Source: Pseudomonadota bacterium (GTDB lineage Bacteria; Desulfobacterota; Syntrophobacteria; Syntrophobacterales; Syntrophobacteraceae). From it: a DNA stretch of 28,467 nt. Positions 16,084 through 23,800 of this stretch are shown here, in pieces. Positions within the stretch are counted from its first letter, which is position 1. Every line of letters starts with the position of its first letter. The notes beneath the pieces are model-generated. The model saw only the letters and a program-made list of their open reading frames with translations, did no database searches and was not told where the DNA came from. The position numbers were made by a program, and so were the translations under genes. The DNA is taken from the NCBI GenBank assembly GCA_023416335.1, contig JAEZHY010000186.1, positions 1 to 28,467 of the forward strand. The letters run 5' to 3'.

Positions 16084-18312
16084 TTATTGCCCCTCAAAAA
16101 TCACGCGCCTCTCCCGGACATGAATGGAAAACTGCATCCTGTCCAGACGATCTCCCGGCGCGAGTTTGACCGTCTGGGTCTGGGGGGACAGGACCTGGGA
16201 ACGTTCAGGCAGGGTCTCGGGTGCAAGGCTCATCTGGTATTCCTTCGGCACTATGCCGTCAAAGGAGAAATAACCTTCATCATCCGTATAGGTGTTCAAA
16301 TCTCCCGGCTTGAGTACAACCAGGACATCCGGCACTCCTTTTCCCTGTAGCCCTTTTTCATTTTCTTCGACATCGTTCACCACCCGACCGCGAACGTTTG
16401 CTCCGAGGATGAAAGGAAAGTCCACCCGGGCGCTTGCCCGATGTCTGACATCGGCCGTGACACGCTCGGATCCGATAAAGGTGTAGGCGGCCGGGATGCG
16501 CGCCGCATCCAAAATGACCACGTGCTTCCCCGCGCCGACGGATGGAAAACGATAATGGCCGGAGCTGTCCGTGAAGACTGTGCTTCCGTCTTCGAGCCTG
16601 ACCTTGACTCCCTCCACTCCCTTTTCGTCCCGGTCGAGGGCGCCGTTCAGGTTCCTGTCTTCAAACACCCAACCCTCGATACTTCCGGTCCCCATCCACT
16701 CCTGCCCCGACACAACACCAGCGGGTGCCGTTTTCTCACCCCAGGACAGCGTTTTGGTCAGGCGAACACTGACCTGGTTGCTGGAGTAGTTGTTGACGAA
16801 GTCCCCGACAACCGCCTTGCCTGTCTGCGCCTGGCCGAAAGCCCGCAGAGAAAAACCTCCGGGAAGCCGCCAGTCCACGCCAAGCTGTCCGCCGTAGCGT
16901 TCGCCGCTTGGCCGGTAGTTCACTTCGCCAAAGATGAAGATGTTCTTTGAGAATGCGTAACTTCCGCCGGTCTTGAGGTAGACGCCGTCGGACCCTTCTC
17001 CCTGGCTTTCAGGAGAGAACTTGTCGTATTCCACCTCGGCATATGCGGTTACGTTCTTGTATGAAGTCCTTATGCCGGCCAGTGGACTGTTCTTTGTGTA
17101 GCTGTCGTCCGGGTTGACCTTGTCGTCGTATTCGAAATACTCGTATCGAAGATAAGCGTCTATAAACCCTAGCTGCTTGCTCACCTCAGCAAAATGCCCC
17201 TGCGTTTCGCCGTGCACGGCGACGGGAAAATCCCCGCGGGTGGCCATGTCCCCGGAATAATACCGCCAATAGAAAGTCGGCCATGGCGGACGGTACAGAC
17301 GCACTCCAAAGGAACGCGATTCGCTCTCACTGAGACTCCTCGCGGGGTCCGCCAGCAGGTTGTTTTCGGCCGAATCGTAGCTGCCGGAAATTCCGAGAAA
17401 CGGCCAGGGGGTAAAATCGCCCGCGACAAAGAAGCCCTTTACGTTCTGGTCCGTCTGGTAAATCGGACCGAGCAGATGGAAGTCCGGTCCGGAGTACCGG
17501 TAATTGCTCTCGAGGTGCAGGCGCTCGTCGTTGTAAATTGCGCCTCCGCGGTACGCGATATCTTTTTCTTTTTTCTGCTCGGGGTCCCTGGAAAAACTCT
17601 GCATGAACTCCCCGAGGAAGTTGAGCTTCGACAATGCACGGAACACCCCGGCAACACGGTAGACGTTATTGGACTTTGTAACCAGGTCCCCCCTGTAATC
17701 CTTCTCGTCTCGCGTCTTGAAGAAATCGCCTTCCAGTGTCACCCTGTCCGAGGGCTGGGTACGGACGGCAATCCCGTACAAGTCCTCGCCCGTTTCCTTG
17801 AAGGTCATGCCCAGCAGTCCCTGGGAGATGGTCATCCCGCCTCCGAGCACGTCCATCTGCAGATAGGGATTGCTTGCTCCCAGGCTGAGTCCTCGAAAAT
17901 AGATGGTGGGGTAAAAGCAGTTGGAGAAGTTGACGGGAAGATTGCTTATTTTGAAGGTCTGGTCTCCGACCGTCGCGCGGAGAACCGAGCGGCCCCATTG
18001 AAAGTCCTTGAAGCTCAGTTGCTGGAACGTCTGCTCGCTTTTTACGAGCGTGCCCGGTCCGTCGTGCTGTCTCGACTCGGATATCGCGAAATGCCCTTCC
18101 AGTACTCCGTAATTTGTGAGATTTTGCCGGAAATCCGCGAACCCTACGATGTCGGAGAGGAAGAATTCCTCTCCCGATGTGCGAAATCGATGGGCGTCAT
18201 AGATCACCCCCGCCTCGCCTCCGCCCTGGTCTATAGCCGAAACCGCGGCCGATGAGGCGAAAACGAGAAAAAAGGCAAAGAAAAAGGTGACGGCCCCAAA
18301 CCGATGAAGCAT
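16084..18312 (-). CDS. outer-membrane beta-barrel with two C-terminal SdrD/CNA-B-like domains (usher-like)
   Basis: The 742-residue protein has a signal peptide (residues 1-26, AVSA cleavage). Residues ~30-530 alternate polar and aromatic residues in many short strands (LNFLGEFMQSFSRD, RLHLESNYRYSG, DAYLRYEYFEYDD, IFIFGEVNYRPSGERYGGQL), as in large outer-membrane barrels. Residues ~540-640 are an SdrD B-like domain with the calcium-loop pattern DRNLNGALDRDEKGVEGVKV, and ~640-742 are a second such domain (GVPDVLVVLKPG, TDDEGYFSFDGI). FimD/PapC ushers also end in two small beta-sandwich domains, and this gene follows a PapD-like chaperone by 62 bases, so it is plausibly the secretion pore. I see no canonical usher N-domain or plug. 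A CAGGAGA lies just before the ATG at 18312. Confidence 0.7.
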   Translation of the reverse strand: MLHRFGAVTFFFAFFLVFASSAAVSAIDQGGGEAGVIYDAHRFRTSGEEFFLSDIVGFADFRQNLTNYGVLEGHFAISESRQHDGPGTLVKSEQTFQQLSFKDFQWGRSVLRATVGDQTFKISNLPVNFSNCFYPTIYFRGLSLGASNPYLQMDVLGGGMTISQGLLGMTFKETGEDLYGIAVRTQPSDRVTLEGDFFKTRDEKDYRGDLVTKSNNVYRVAGVFRALSKLNFLGEFMQSFSRDPEQKKEKDIAYRGGAIYNDERLHLESNYRYSGPDFHLLGPIYQTDQNVKGFFVAGDFTPWPFLGISGSYDSAENNLLADPARSLSESESRSFGVRLYRPPWPTFYWRYYSGDMATRGDFPVAVHGETQGHFAEVSKQLGFIDAYLRYEYFEYDDKVNPDDSYTKNSPLAGIRTSYKNVTAYAEVEYDKFSPESQGEGSDGVYLKTGGSYAFSKNIFIFGEVNYRPSGERYGGQLGVDWRLPGGFSLRAFGQAQTGKAVVGDFVNNYSSNQVSVRLTKTLSWGEKTAPAGVVSGQEWMGTGSIEGWVFEDRNLNGALDRDEKGVEGVKVRLEDGSTVFTDSSGHYRFPSVGAGKHVVILDAARIPAAYTFIGSERVTADVRHRASARVDFPFILGANVRGRVVNDVEENEKGLQGKGVPDVLVVLKPGDLNTYTDDEGYFSFDGIVPKEYQMSLAPETLPERSQVLSPQTQTVKLAPGDRLDRMQFSIHVRERRVIFEGQ

Positions 18313-18374
18313 ACATCTCCTGTAAACAGGGAACGCGGCTCGGGGATTTCACCAAATTTTTGACAGGGTTATTG

Positions 18375-19181
18375 TTACCGGCCGACAGAGAAGGAATTCT
18401 TTCGGCCGAGAAAATCTTCTTTCCCGACGTCCAGAATTGCTTCCGCAAGATAGGTCCCCCTCGCTAAAACAAGGTCCTCTCTCCTGATCTCCAGTTCACG
18501 GGTTGTCCCCGGCAGCACCGGAATATCCGGCACTTCAACCCGACCCACTTCTTCACCCTTTGAATTCTTGAGGGTGATCCAGCTTTTCTTCGTCCTGAAA
18601 TGAACGTCCCCCTGATTGGCGAGCGTCATTTTGAAAGAAACCCCTTTATTTCCTGCCGCGGCCTGGAAATCCTGAAACAGTGCCTTGATTTCCGGTTTGC
18701 CCACGGTTGCATAGGCCATAACGACGATACGCCCATTGAGCGTCATCTTCCTCTTGGCGCTCCCCTCATCGGGCAGCGGCATTCCGGTTAGTGAGATTGC
18801 CGCCCGGTAGCCTCCCTCCCGCGCCTCGGCGGGGACGTTGAGAGCATAGCGAATTTGCCGGACCTGACCGGGATCGAGGCGAAAACTGGAGGGATTGATC
18901 TGCAGCCACTCGGCGCACGAATAGGTATCGCCGCCGGGCCTGAGAAAACTCACATCTCCCTTGCTGTTCATAGTCCAGTCTTCCGCATGTACCGATATTC
19001 TGGCAGGGTCGGACCCTTCGTTTCGAATCTCGATGATATTGGTATCGTTTGTTCCCGGCTTTACCTGGTGTTCCACGCGAAGCGGGGCGACCGTAAGGCT
19101 CATTTCCGACTTCGCCGGAATTGCTGCCGAAAAACAAATTGCTGTCGATATCAACAAAACAGGAAAAAATTTCTTTTTCAT
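18375..19181 (-). CDS. PapD-like periplasmic pilus chaperone
   Basis: The 268-residue protein has a signal peptide (KKFFPVLLISTAICFSAAIPAKS) followed by a two-domain immunoglobulin-like chaperone. Family features are LTVAPLRVEHQVKPGTNDT at the start, the INPSSFRLDPGQVRQIRYAL strand with its basic residues that in known chaperones anchors the subunit C-terminus, and VPAEAREGGYRAAISL. The C-terminal domain (VSFKMTLANQGDVHF, PGTTRELEI) is clear. The start codon overlaps the stop of the preceding subunit gene (ATGA at 19178-19181), which argues for stoichiometric coupling. Likely role: fold and protect the neighbouring secreted subunits in the periplasm. Confidence 0.85.
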   Translation of the reverse strand: MKKKFFPVLLISTAICFSAAIPAKSEMSLTVAPLRVEHQVKPGTNDTNIIEIRNEGSDPARISVHAEDWTMNSKGDVSFLRPGGDTYSCAEWLQINPSSFRLDPGQVRQIRYALNVPAEAREGGYRAAISLTGMPLPDEGSAKRKMTLNGRIVVMAYATVGKPEIKALFQDFQAAAGNKGVSFKMTLANQGDVHFRTKKSWITLKNSKGEEVGRVEVPDIPVLPGTTRELEIRREDLVLARGTYLAEAILDVGKEDFLGRKNSFSVGR

Positions 19182-19642
19182 GGCGAACTCAAAGTGAACA
19201 TAAATTTTTGGTTAAACTGGCCTGCAGCCAAGTCCCAGCTATTTTTAAGCAAGAACCGTACCACACCGACCAGTGATCCCTGCCCCCTGGCCAGCAGTTG
19301 AGGATGCTTGTCGCTCAGAGTCCCATCGAGGAAGATGTGCCCGGGGCTTCCCTTCCAGGTTACCCTGGAAGCCGGAACGACAGCTCCGCTGCCGGATCTG
19401 AGCGGACCCGTCGCCAGTACGGTCAGGCGCCAGGGCGCACGTCCGGGGGCCACCACCCGTACGGTGACCTCGCAGACGGCCGTCGATGGAGGCGGCCCCA
19501 TCCGAAAACTGATCTTGTTGGGTGTAACGAAGAGTTGAACTCCCGCCGGACCAGCGGCTTCAAGGGGGGACGGCCCCGGGAACCATCCCAGGGCCAGTGC
19601 CGCAAAGATTGCTATTCTCGGAATCACCCTTCGCAGGTTCAT
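19178..19642 (-). CDS. secreted subunit-like protein C of the fibre cluster
   Basis: The 154-residue protein has a signal peptide (IPRIAIFAALALGWF, cleavage about residue 29) and a mature beta-rich part. LFVTPNKISFRMGP resembles the first strand of the other cluster subunits (LTITPTTINFP in A). The end, GVVRFLLKNSWDLAAGQFNQKFMFTLSSP in pieces (FLLKNSWDLAAGQF, then FMFTLSSP), carries the shared NSWxxAxGxF and TLxxP signature. It starts eight bases after subunit B and overlaps the chaperone start. Shorter and more basic than A and B, it might be a tip or adaptor subunit; that is a guess. Confidence 0.7.
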   Translation of the reverse strand: MNLRRVIPRIAIFAALALGWFPGPSPLEAAGPAGVQLFVTPNKISFRMGPPPSTAVCEVTVRVVAPGRAPWRLTVLATGPLRSGSGAVVPASRVTWKGSPGHIFLDGTLSDKHPQLLARGQGSLVGVVRFLLKNSWDLAAGQFNQKFMFTLSSP

Positions 19643-19650
19643 GGCGGGCT

Positions 19651-20163
19651 CTAGGGCGCGGTCAGAGTATAAGTGGCTGTAGCGCTATATGTGCCGGTTG
19701 CATATGTCCAGCTATTGTCCAGAGCCCAACTGAATGTCCCGGTGTAGTCTCCTGAAGGCCCAGTCCCGACCTGGACGGCGCTGGAACTGCTCCACGTAAT
19801 CGGTCCGGCGGCAAAGAACGATCCCAGAGTATTTGTAGCAGTGGATTTAAGGGCCGAAATCGGAATGGTGTCCGATGCGGCATTTGTTAAATCGCCATTT
19901 GCCTGAACTACCAGGGTGCCCGGGGTAGCCGTTGCAGTTCTGAAAGTTGCCTGCACGGTTGAACCGTTTTCCGAAGCAGCCATTGGTGTGGGTGGGGATT
20001 CATGACCGCTGAAAGTGATCGTGGTGTTGCTGAGGGTTAATGTTGCCGTAGGTACGATTTCGGCGGTCACGGTCACCCCTGCCGTTGAAGTGACTGCCGA
20101 AGCAATGCCTGCACCGCCCAGCATGATGGCCAGAATTACCAGAAATGCAACTTTGATCTTCAT
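19651..20163 (-). CDS. secreted subunit-like protein B of the fibre cluster
   Basis: The 170-residue protein has a clear signal peptide (KVAFLVILAIMLGGAGIASA) and a Thr/Ser/Ala-rich mature chain without cysteine. ATLTLSNTTITFSG is the first conserved strand, TIPISALKSTA and GPITWSSSS are mid-region motifs, and the C-terminus is YTGTFSWALDNSWTYATGTY followed by TYTLTAP. This C-terminal pattern recurs in A, C and D. AAAGGGAAGAA just before the ATG at 20163 supports the start. Composition and chaperone context suggest a polymerising surface subunit. I cannot name a Pfam family with confidence; DUF4402-like and fimbrial subunits have similar alternating C-terminal strands. Confidence 0.75.
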   Translation of the reverse strand: MKIKVAFLVILAIMLGGAGIASAVTSTAGVTVTAEIVPTATLTLSNTTITFSGHESPPTPMAASENGSTVQATFRTATATPGTLVVQANGDLTNAASDTIPISALKSTATNTLGSFFAAGPITWSSSSAVQVGTGPSGDYTGTFSWALDNSWTYATGTYSATATYTLTAP

Positions 20164-20211
20164 TTCTTCCCTTTCATTTAATTTTGTCGATTGTCGGCTT
20201 CGCGAAAATTG

Positions 20212-20234
20212 CCTGTCATTATTTATTCGACAGG
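20212..20234 (-). promoter_or_regulatory. intercistronic hairpin between subunits A and B
   Basis: CCTGTC and GACAGG (minus strand) enclose an 11-base AT-rich loop and are followed by CAATTTT, a weak terminator-like or RNA-stability structure. It lies in the 114-base gap between subunit genes A and B and could set their relative expression, as intercistronic hairpins do in some pilus operons. Confidence 0.35.
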
Positions 20235-20277
20235 TTCGAGACTCTCCTCCTCCTGAAGTGGCCCCGATTCGGCCCTG

Positions 20278-20829
20278 TCATGGAACCGCGAGGGTATATG
20301 TAATGTTCTGGGTATAGCTGCCGGTTGCATAAGACCAACTATTCGCCAGGAAAAATGAGAAGGTGCCGGAGTATTGCCCCGACCCCTGCCAACTCCCCGC
20401 CGTCGCCGCAGTGTCCTTACTCATGGTCCCCGCGATATACCCGTCGCCTGTAGCAGTCCACGTTATCTTCGATATGGGTATCCTGTCGCCTCCCGATATA
20501 AGATCTCCCGCAGCAAGTACGGTCAGCACAGCCGTACTCGCTGCATCCGTCTGAACATTTGCCGTTACGGATACGGGATTTACCATTGCCGGAACATTCG
20601 GAATCGTACCGGGATTTGCACTTGGAAAATTGATGGTGGTAGGCGTGATTGTCAGTTGTGCGGTGGAAGAACTCTCAGCCCCGACATCCATGGTAACGAT
20701 GGCGGTATCGGCATTCAACAAAGGTGGGAACAGCACTAACACCAAAGTCAGCACAGCCGCGGATAAACCCGCCAGTGGAGCTTTGCGCTCAGGTAGAAAC
20801 AAGTGCATCTTTTGGCGCGTGTTCCACAT
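20278..20829 (-). CDS. secreted subunit-like protein A of the fibre cluster
   Basis: From the ATG at 20829 (AGAGGA about 11 bases upstream) the 183-residue product has a long basic N-region and a hydrophobic signal core (LAGLSAAVLTLVLVLFPPLL). A TTG seven codons upstream is an alternative. The mature chain has no cysteine and shows LTITPTTINFPSANPGT, DRIPISKITWTATG and the C-terminal signature YSGTFSFFLANSWSYATGSY followed by ITYTLAVP. It closely parallels subunit B. As first gene of the cluster it could be the major subunit. Confidence 0.72.
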   Translation of the reverse strand: MWNTRQKMHLFLPERKAPLAGLSAAVLTLVLVLFPPLLNADTAIVTMDVGAESSSTAQLTITPTTINFPSANPGTIPNVPAMVNPVSVTANVQTDAASTAVLTVLAAGDLISGGDRIPISKITWTATGDGYIAGTMSKDTAATAGSWQGSGQYSGTFSFFLANSWSYATGSYTQNITYTLAVP

Positions 20830-20950
20830 CGACCCGACATCCTCTATCAAAAGAGAATTGTTCCCTTGCTCGAATCAGGGACAACAAAAAGTGCACGTAC
20901 GTCATCATTAGAAGCTATCGGGACTTCTTTTAATTTTCTTTAGAATTTTC

Positions 20951-20956
20951 ATTATA
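20951..20956 (-). promoter_or_regulatory. candidate -10 element of the fibre operon
   Basis: A perfect TATAAT on the minus strand lies about 120 bases upstream of subunit A, in AT-rich DNA. At 17 bases upstream only GATTAT is found, a poor -35, so any promoter here may need an activator. It is the best sigma-70-like element I see for this operon. Confidence 0.35.
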
Positions 20957-21457
20957 AAAAGCAAACTGTTCGCATAATCGACGTAATTTTACTGATACCT
21001 GACGGTTATTCATGACCTCATTACGAGTGAATGTCAAAAAGAGTTCCTGTTCGAATTCGATTGGCGCCTTTTAAGATGAGTATAATAAACAATAATTTCC
21101 GTCACTTACGATCTATCAACCGGTACCGGGACAAAAATACTGTGTGATGTCAATTATTTGTCGGTCGTTTTCACTGCCGTGGGAAGGACAACATTACATG
21201 ACAAGAGAAATACACACAGCCATAACAAGAGAGATTTCGTAAGGATGTCAGATCGAGTCCGGAGCAGGAATGTGGAGCTGAATACTCCGTCTATCAGAAC
21301 CCATTCTTCGCCCCCTCTTTTGCGGGATTGAAATTTCAGTGCCCCCTCCCGAGGTCTCTTTCCGTTCCGCAAACACCAGTATCCTATCTTTTCAGCCATT
21401 GCCGATTACCGACCTCCGCCGGCGTTGCGCCGGGCATGGCCACATTCCCACCTGCTA

Positions 21458-21485
21458 TTGACCTCGGGGCTGGGGGCTGTAAAAT
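21458..21485 (+). promoter_or_regulatory. promoter of dus
   Basis: TTGACC (21458-21463), a 16-base spacer and TAAAAT (21480-21485) match the sigma-70 consensus at five of six positions each. Transcription would begin near 21492, leaving a leader of only about 23 bases before the ATG at 21515 and starting almost at the ATG at 21497. Confidence 0.65.
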
Positions 21486-21514
21486 CGGGCAAATTCATGT
21501 ATACTTATTTTGTT

Positions 21515-22456
21515 ATGGATAATTTTTGGCAAAACTTGCCCAGACCCATTTTTGCATTGGCTCCTCTCTCGGGGATTACCGACAGCGCGTTTCGCCAGAT
21601 TTGCAGGCGATTCGGGGCCGACGTGGTTTACAGCGAACTCTCGAGTGCTACGGCGTTTGCTTATCAACCGGATCCGACCTTCAGAGTACTTCGTTTCGAC
21701 GAAGTCGAGCGCCCGTATGTCGTCCAGCTTTTCGGCAGCAACCCCGAGCACTTTGCCGTGGCCGCCCGGATCGTCACAAACGAGATCAGGCCCGACGGCA
21801 TCGATATAAATTTCGGTTGTCCGATCCCGAAAGTATTCAAGCGAGGGGCAGGCGCCGCGCTCATGACCAACCTCTACCTTGCGAGAGAGGTCATCCAGAG
21901 CGTCATCGAGAATACGCACCTGCCCGTTTCGATCAAGGTCCGGACGAAAGTGAAGGAAGTCCACCTGTTCGACCTTCTCGACAGGATATCAGACCTCGAC
22001 GTCAAGGCCCTCATGATACACGGACGGACGTATGCCCAGCGGTTCTCGGGCCCGAACGACGTCGAGACTACCCGACTTGCGCGCAGCCGTTTCAACGGAG
22101 TCATTCTTGCAAACGGGGGAGTCGGCAGTGCGGACAAAGGCATTGAACTGCTGAAGGAAACAGGGGCGGACGGAATCGGAGTCGCCAGGGGAGCACTCGG
22201 GAATCCCTGGATTTTCCAGGAGTTGAAGAATCGGCTAAACGGCGGCGGTGATTTGCCCGTTACCAGGAATGTCTCCGAAATCGCACGGGAGCACGCCGAG
22301 ATATCGATCGGACTGAAAGGCCGCCACGGGATAATCGAGATGCGCAAGCACCTGTGCTGGTATCTTCAGCAGATACCCAATGCGAAAAAGCTCAGGCATA
22401 TGGCGGGCAAAGTGAACAGCATGGAAGATATCTACGAATTGCTGAGAGTGGCATAA
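21515..22456 (+). CDS. dus: tRNA-dihydrouridine synthase
   Basis: The 313-residue flavoenzyme reduces uridines in the tRNA D-loop. It begins MDNFWQNLPRPIFALAPLSG, close to the usual Dus N-terminus, and has GVTD-like SGITDSAFRQICRRFG, VVYSEL, VQLFGSNPEHF, the catalytic-cysteine motif DINFGCPIPKVFKRGAGAAL, HGRTYAQRFSG and GIGVARGALGNPWIF. The start at 21515 fits the family best; ATG 21497 is possible. Neither has a good ribosome binding site, and the promoter is so close that the leader must be very short. It stands alone. Confidence 0.93.
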   Translation: MDNFWQNLPRPIFALAPLSGITDSAFRQICRRFGADVVYSELSSATAFAYQPDPTFRVLRFDEVERPYVVQLFGSNPEHFAVAARIVTNEIRPDGIDINFGCPIPKVFKRGAGAALMTNLYLAREVIQSVIENTHLPVSIKVRTKVKEVHLFDLLDRISDLDVKALMIHGRTYAQRFSGPNDVETTRLARSRFNGVILANGGVGSADKGIELLKETGADGIGVARGALGNPWIFQELKNRLNGGGDLPVTRNVSEIAREHAEISIGLKGRHGIIEMRKHLCWYLQQIPNAKKLRHMAGKVNSMEDIYELLRVA

Positions 22457-22592
22457 GGGATTCCGCCCAATGTTATAGAAGGTTCCTGATGCCGGGCAGT
22501 GGGCACGATAATACCGCCGCGTTGCGCTCCCCACCACACCACTCACCTTTTCATTTTTCATGAAATTTTCTGCGACGCTCCTTTTCACTGTT

Positions 22593-22636
22593 CCAGGCCG
22601 GCACGGTCAGGAAACCGTGCCTCAACTCATCGGGAA
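22593..22636 (+). repeat. REP-like palindrome (copy 3)
   Basis: The element contains GGCCGGCACGGTCAGG, then AAACCGTGCCTCAACTCA and TCGGGAAT. The arms GGCACGGT and ACCGTGCC pair around CAGGAA. It is nearly identical to the inverted copy at 15826-15860 and shares core and tail with the copy at 2876. Confidence 0.7.
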
Positions 22637-22718
22637 TGTTAACTGTCACAACTTACGGGAAAGTGTTGCTCTGAGAGGCACCGCACGTACCGGATACTAT
22701 CACGGCCTGCCGGGGCGG

Positions 22719-22755
22719 GGTTCCCAAGGCGGACCCAAGGCGGACCCTGGGAACC
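22719..22755. repeat. hairpin with two tandem 11-base repeats
   Basis: GGTTCCCA (22719-22726) pairs with TGGGAACC (22748-22755). Between and overlapping the arms is CCCAAGGCGGA repeated exactly twice (22723-22744) followed by CCCTGGG. The structure may be a decayed repeat element or a bidirectional transcription end. Confidence 0.5.
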
Positions 22756-22832
22756 AGCGGCTGGGATGTCCTTAAAACAACAGCTTTGAGTCCGCAGGTC
22801 TCCACGATGTCAAAGATTGCTTTTTTCGAATA

Positions 22833-23630
22833 TTACTCCTGAGTTTGTTCCGCCAGCTCGATTTCAGCCCAAACCGGCGTATGGTCGCTGGGGGTTGCAG
22901 CTCCGCGCGGCTCCGTATCGACGCGGCAGTCGATCGAGACTCTTGCGAGCGGTTCCGTGACACGAATATGGTCCAGGCGCCATCCCAGGTTGCGGTTGAA
23001 ACTTTCCGGCAGACGGTAGTCCCAGAAGGTGAATTGCCTGTCATCCGGGTGGTGCTTTCGGAAAAGATCGACGAAGCCCCAGGATTCCACGTTGGCGAGG
23101 GCTTCTCTTTCGAGCGGATGGAAACCGATCTTTCCGAGCATTCTTTTGGGCGAGAACACGTCAATTTCTTCCGGCGCGACGTTTATGTCGCCGGTCCAGA
23201 CGATCCGGTCCCGAGGTTTGAATTCGCGCTCGAAGAGTTCCCGCAGCCGCCCGAAGAAGCGGAGCTTGATCTGGAAGGCCGGGTGTTCCGGGGACCGGCC
23301 TTGGGGAACGTATGTATTGAATACCCAGATGCCGTCGACTTTTACTGCGATCAGGCGGGCTTCTTCATCCGATTCGCCGTCTCCGAATCCGCGCCTCACC
23401 GCTTCGGGTTCCCTGAGTGTGGCAATCGCAACGCCGTGAAATGATTTCTGCCCGCAGATGCTCGAACGGTAGCCGATTTCACTCAGAGCTTCGGAGGGAA
23501 ACTCCGAGTCGATGCACTTGATCTCCTGCATACACAGGACGTCGGGCCTGTTCCGGTCGATCCATGAGAGTACGACTTCCCGGCGGGAACGGATGCCGTT
23601 CACATTGAAAGTTGCCAGTTTCCATCTCAT
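22833..23630 (-). CDS. xth: exodeoxyribonuclease III (AP endonuclease)
   Basis: The 265-residue cytoplasmic enzyme nicks DNA at abasic sites and has 3'-5' exonuclease activity in base-excision repair. Motifs of the EEP nuclease superfamily are present: FNVNGIRSR (residues 8-16), MQEIKC with metal-binding Glu36, YVPQGRS, WTGDINVAPEEID, FTFWDYR, WRLDHI and the C-terminal SDHTPVWAE with the catalytic His. The length is normal for ExoA/XthA. An AGAGGAGA lies about 14 bases upstream of the ATG, a little far. The gene is divergent from rpsB and unlinked to other repair genes here. Confidence 0.95.
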   Translation of the reverse strand: MRWKLATFNVNGIRSRREVVLSWIDRNRPDVLCMQEIKCIDSEFPSEALSEIGYRSSICGQKSFHGVAIATLREPEAVRRGFGDGESDEEARLIAVKVDGIWVFNTYVPQGRSPEHPAFQIKLRFFGRLRELFEREFKPRDRIVWTGDINVAPEEIDVFSPKRMLGKIGFHPLEREALANVESWGFVDLFRKHHPDDRQFTFWDYRLPESFNRNLGWRLDHIRVTEPLARVSIDCRVDTEPRGAATPSDHTPVWAEIELAEQTQE

Positions 23631-23800
23631 CGGGTTGTGAAAATCTCCTCTCGATATGTTAAGAGAATGAATATAAATGACCCGTTTATTATTTTATACC
23701 AAGGGGCATTGTTGTGAACCGTTTTTGGTTGCCATGGCAAGCCGGAAAATGTTAGAAAATTCTGTTTACTCAAAAATCGCACTCCCCTTATCTTTTGGTG

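Larger units (their letters stand above)
20830..21514. other. AT-rich regulatory gap between fibre operon and dus
   Basis: This 685-base gap separates divergently transcribed units. The part 20920-21110 is clearly more AT-rich than its surroundings, consistent with a promoter and regulator-binding zone or with acquired DNA. A small minus-strand frame ends at 21154 with a hydrophobic LLLWLCVFLLSC, but it has no credible start or ribosome binding site, so I do not call it a gene. Confidence 0.5.
22457..22832. other. repeat-rich gap between dus and exonuclease III gene
   Basis: No gene is visible in these 376 bases, where two units converge. It holds REP-like copy 3 (22593-22636) and a hairpin with tandem 11-mers (22719-22755). 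Neither is followed by a clear T-run, but together they may end both converging transcripts. Confidence 0.5.

Noticed and set aside
17194..18255. A 353-codon open frame on the plus strand
   Set aside because: It lies opposite the outer-membrane barrel gene, which has signal peptide, ribosome binding site and domain features; the plus frame has none.
21154..21399. Small hydrophobic peptide (LLLWLCVFLLSC) as a possible type I toxin or lipoprotein
   Set aside because: No plausible start codon with a ribosome binding site lies just before the hydrophobic part, and the upstream residues look noncoding.
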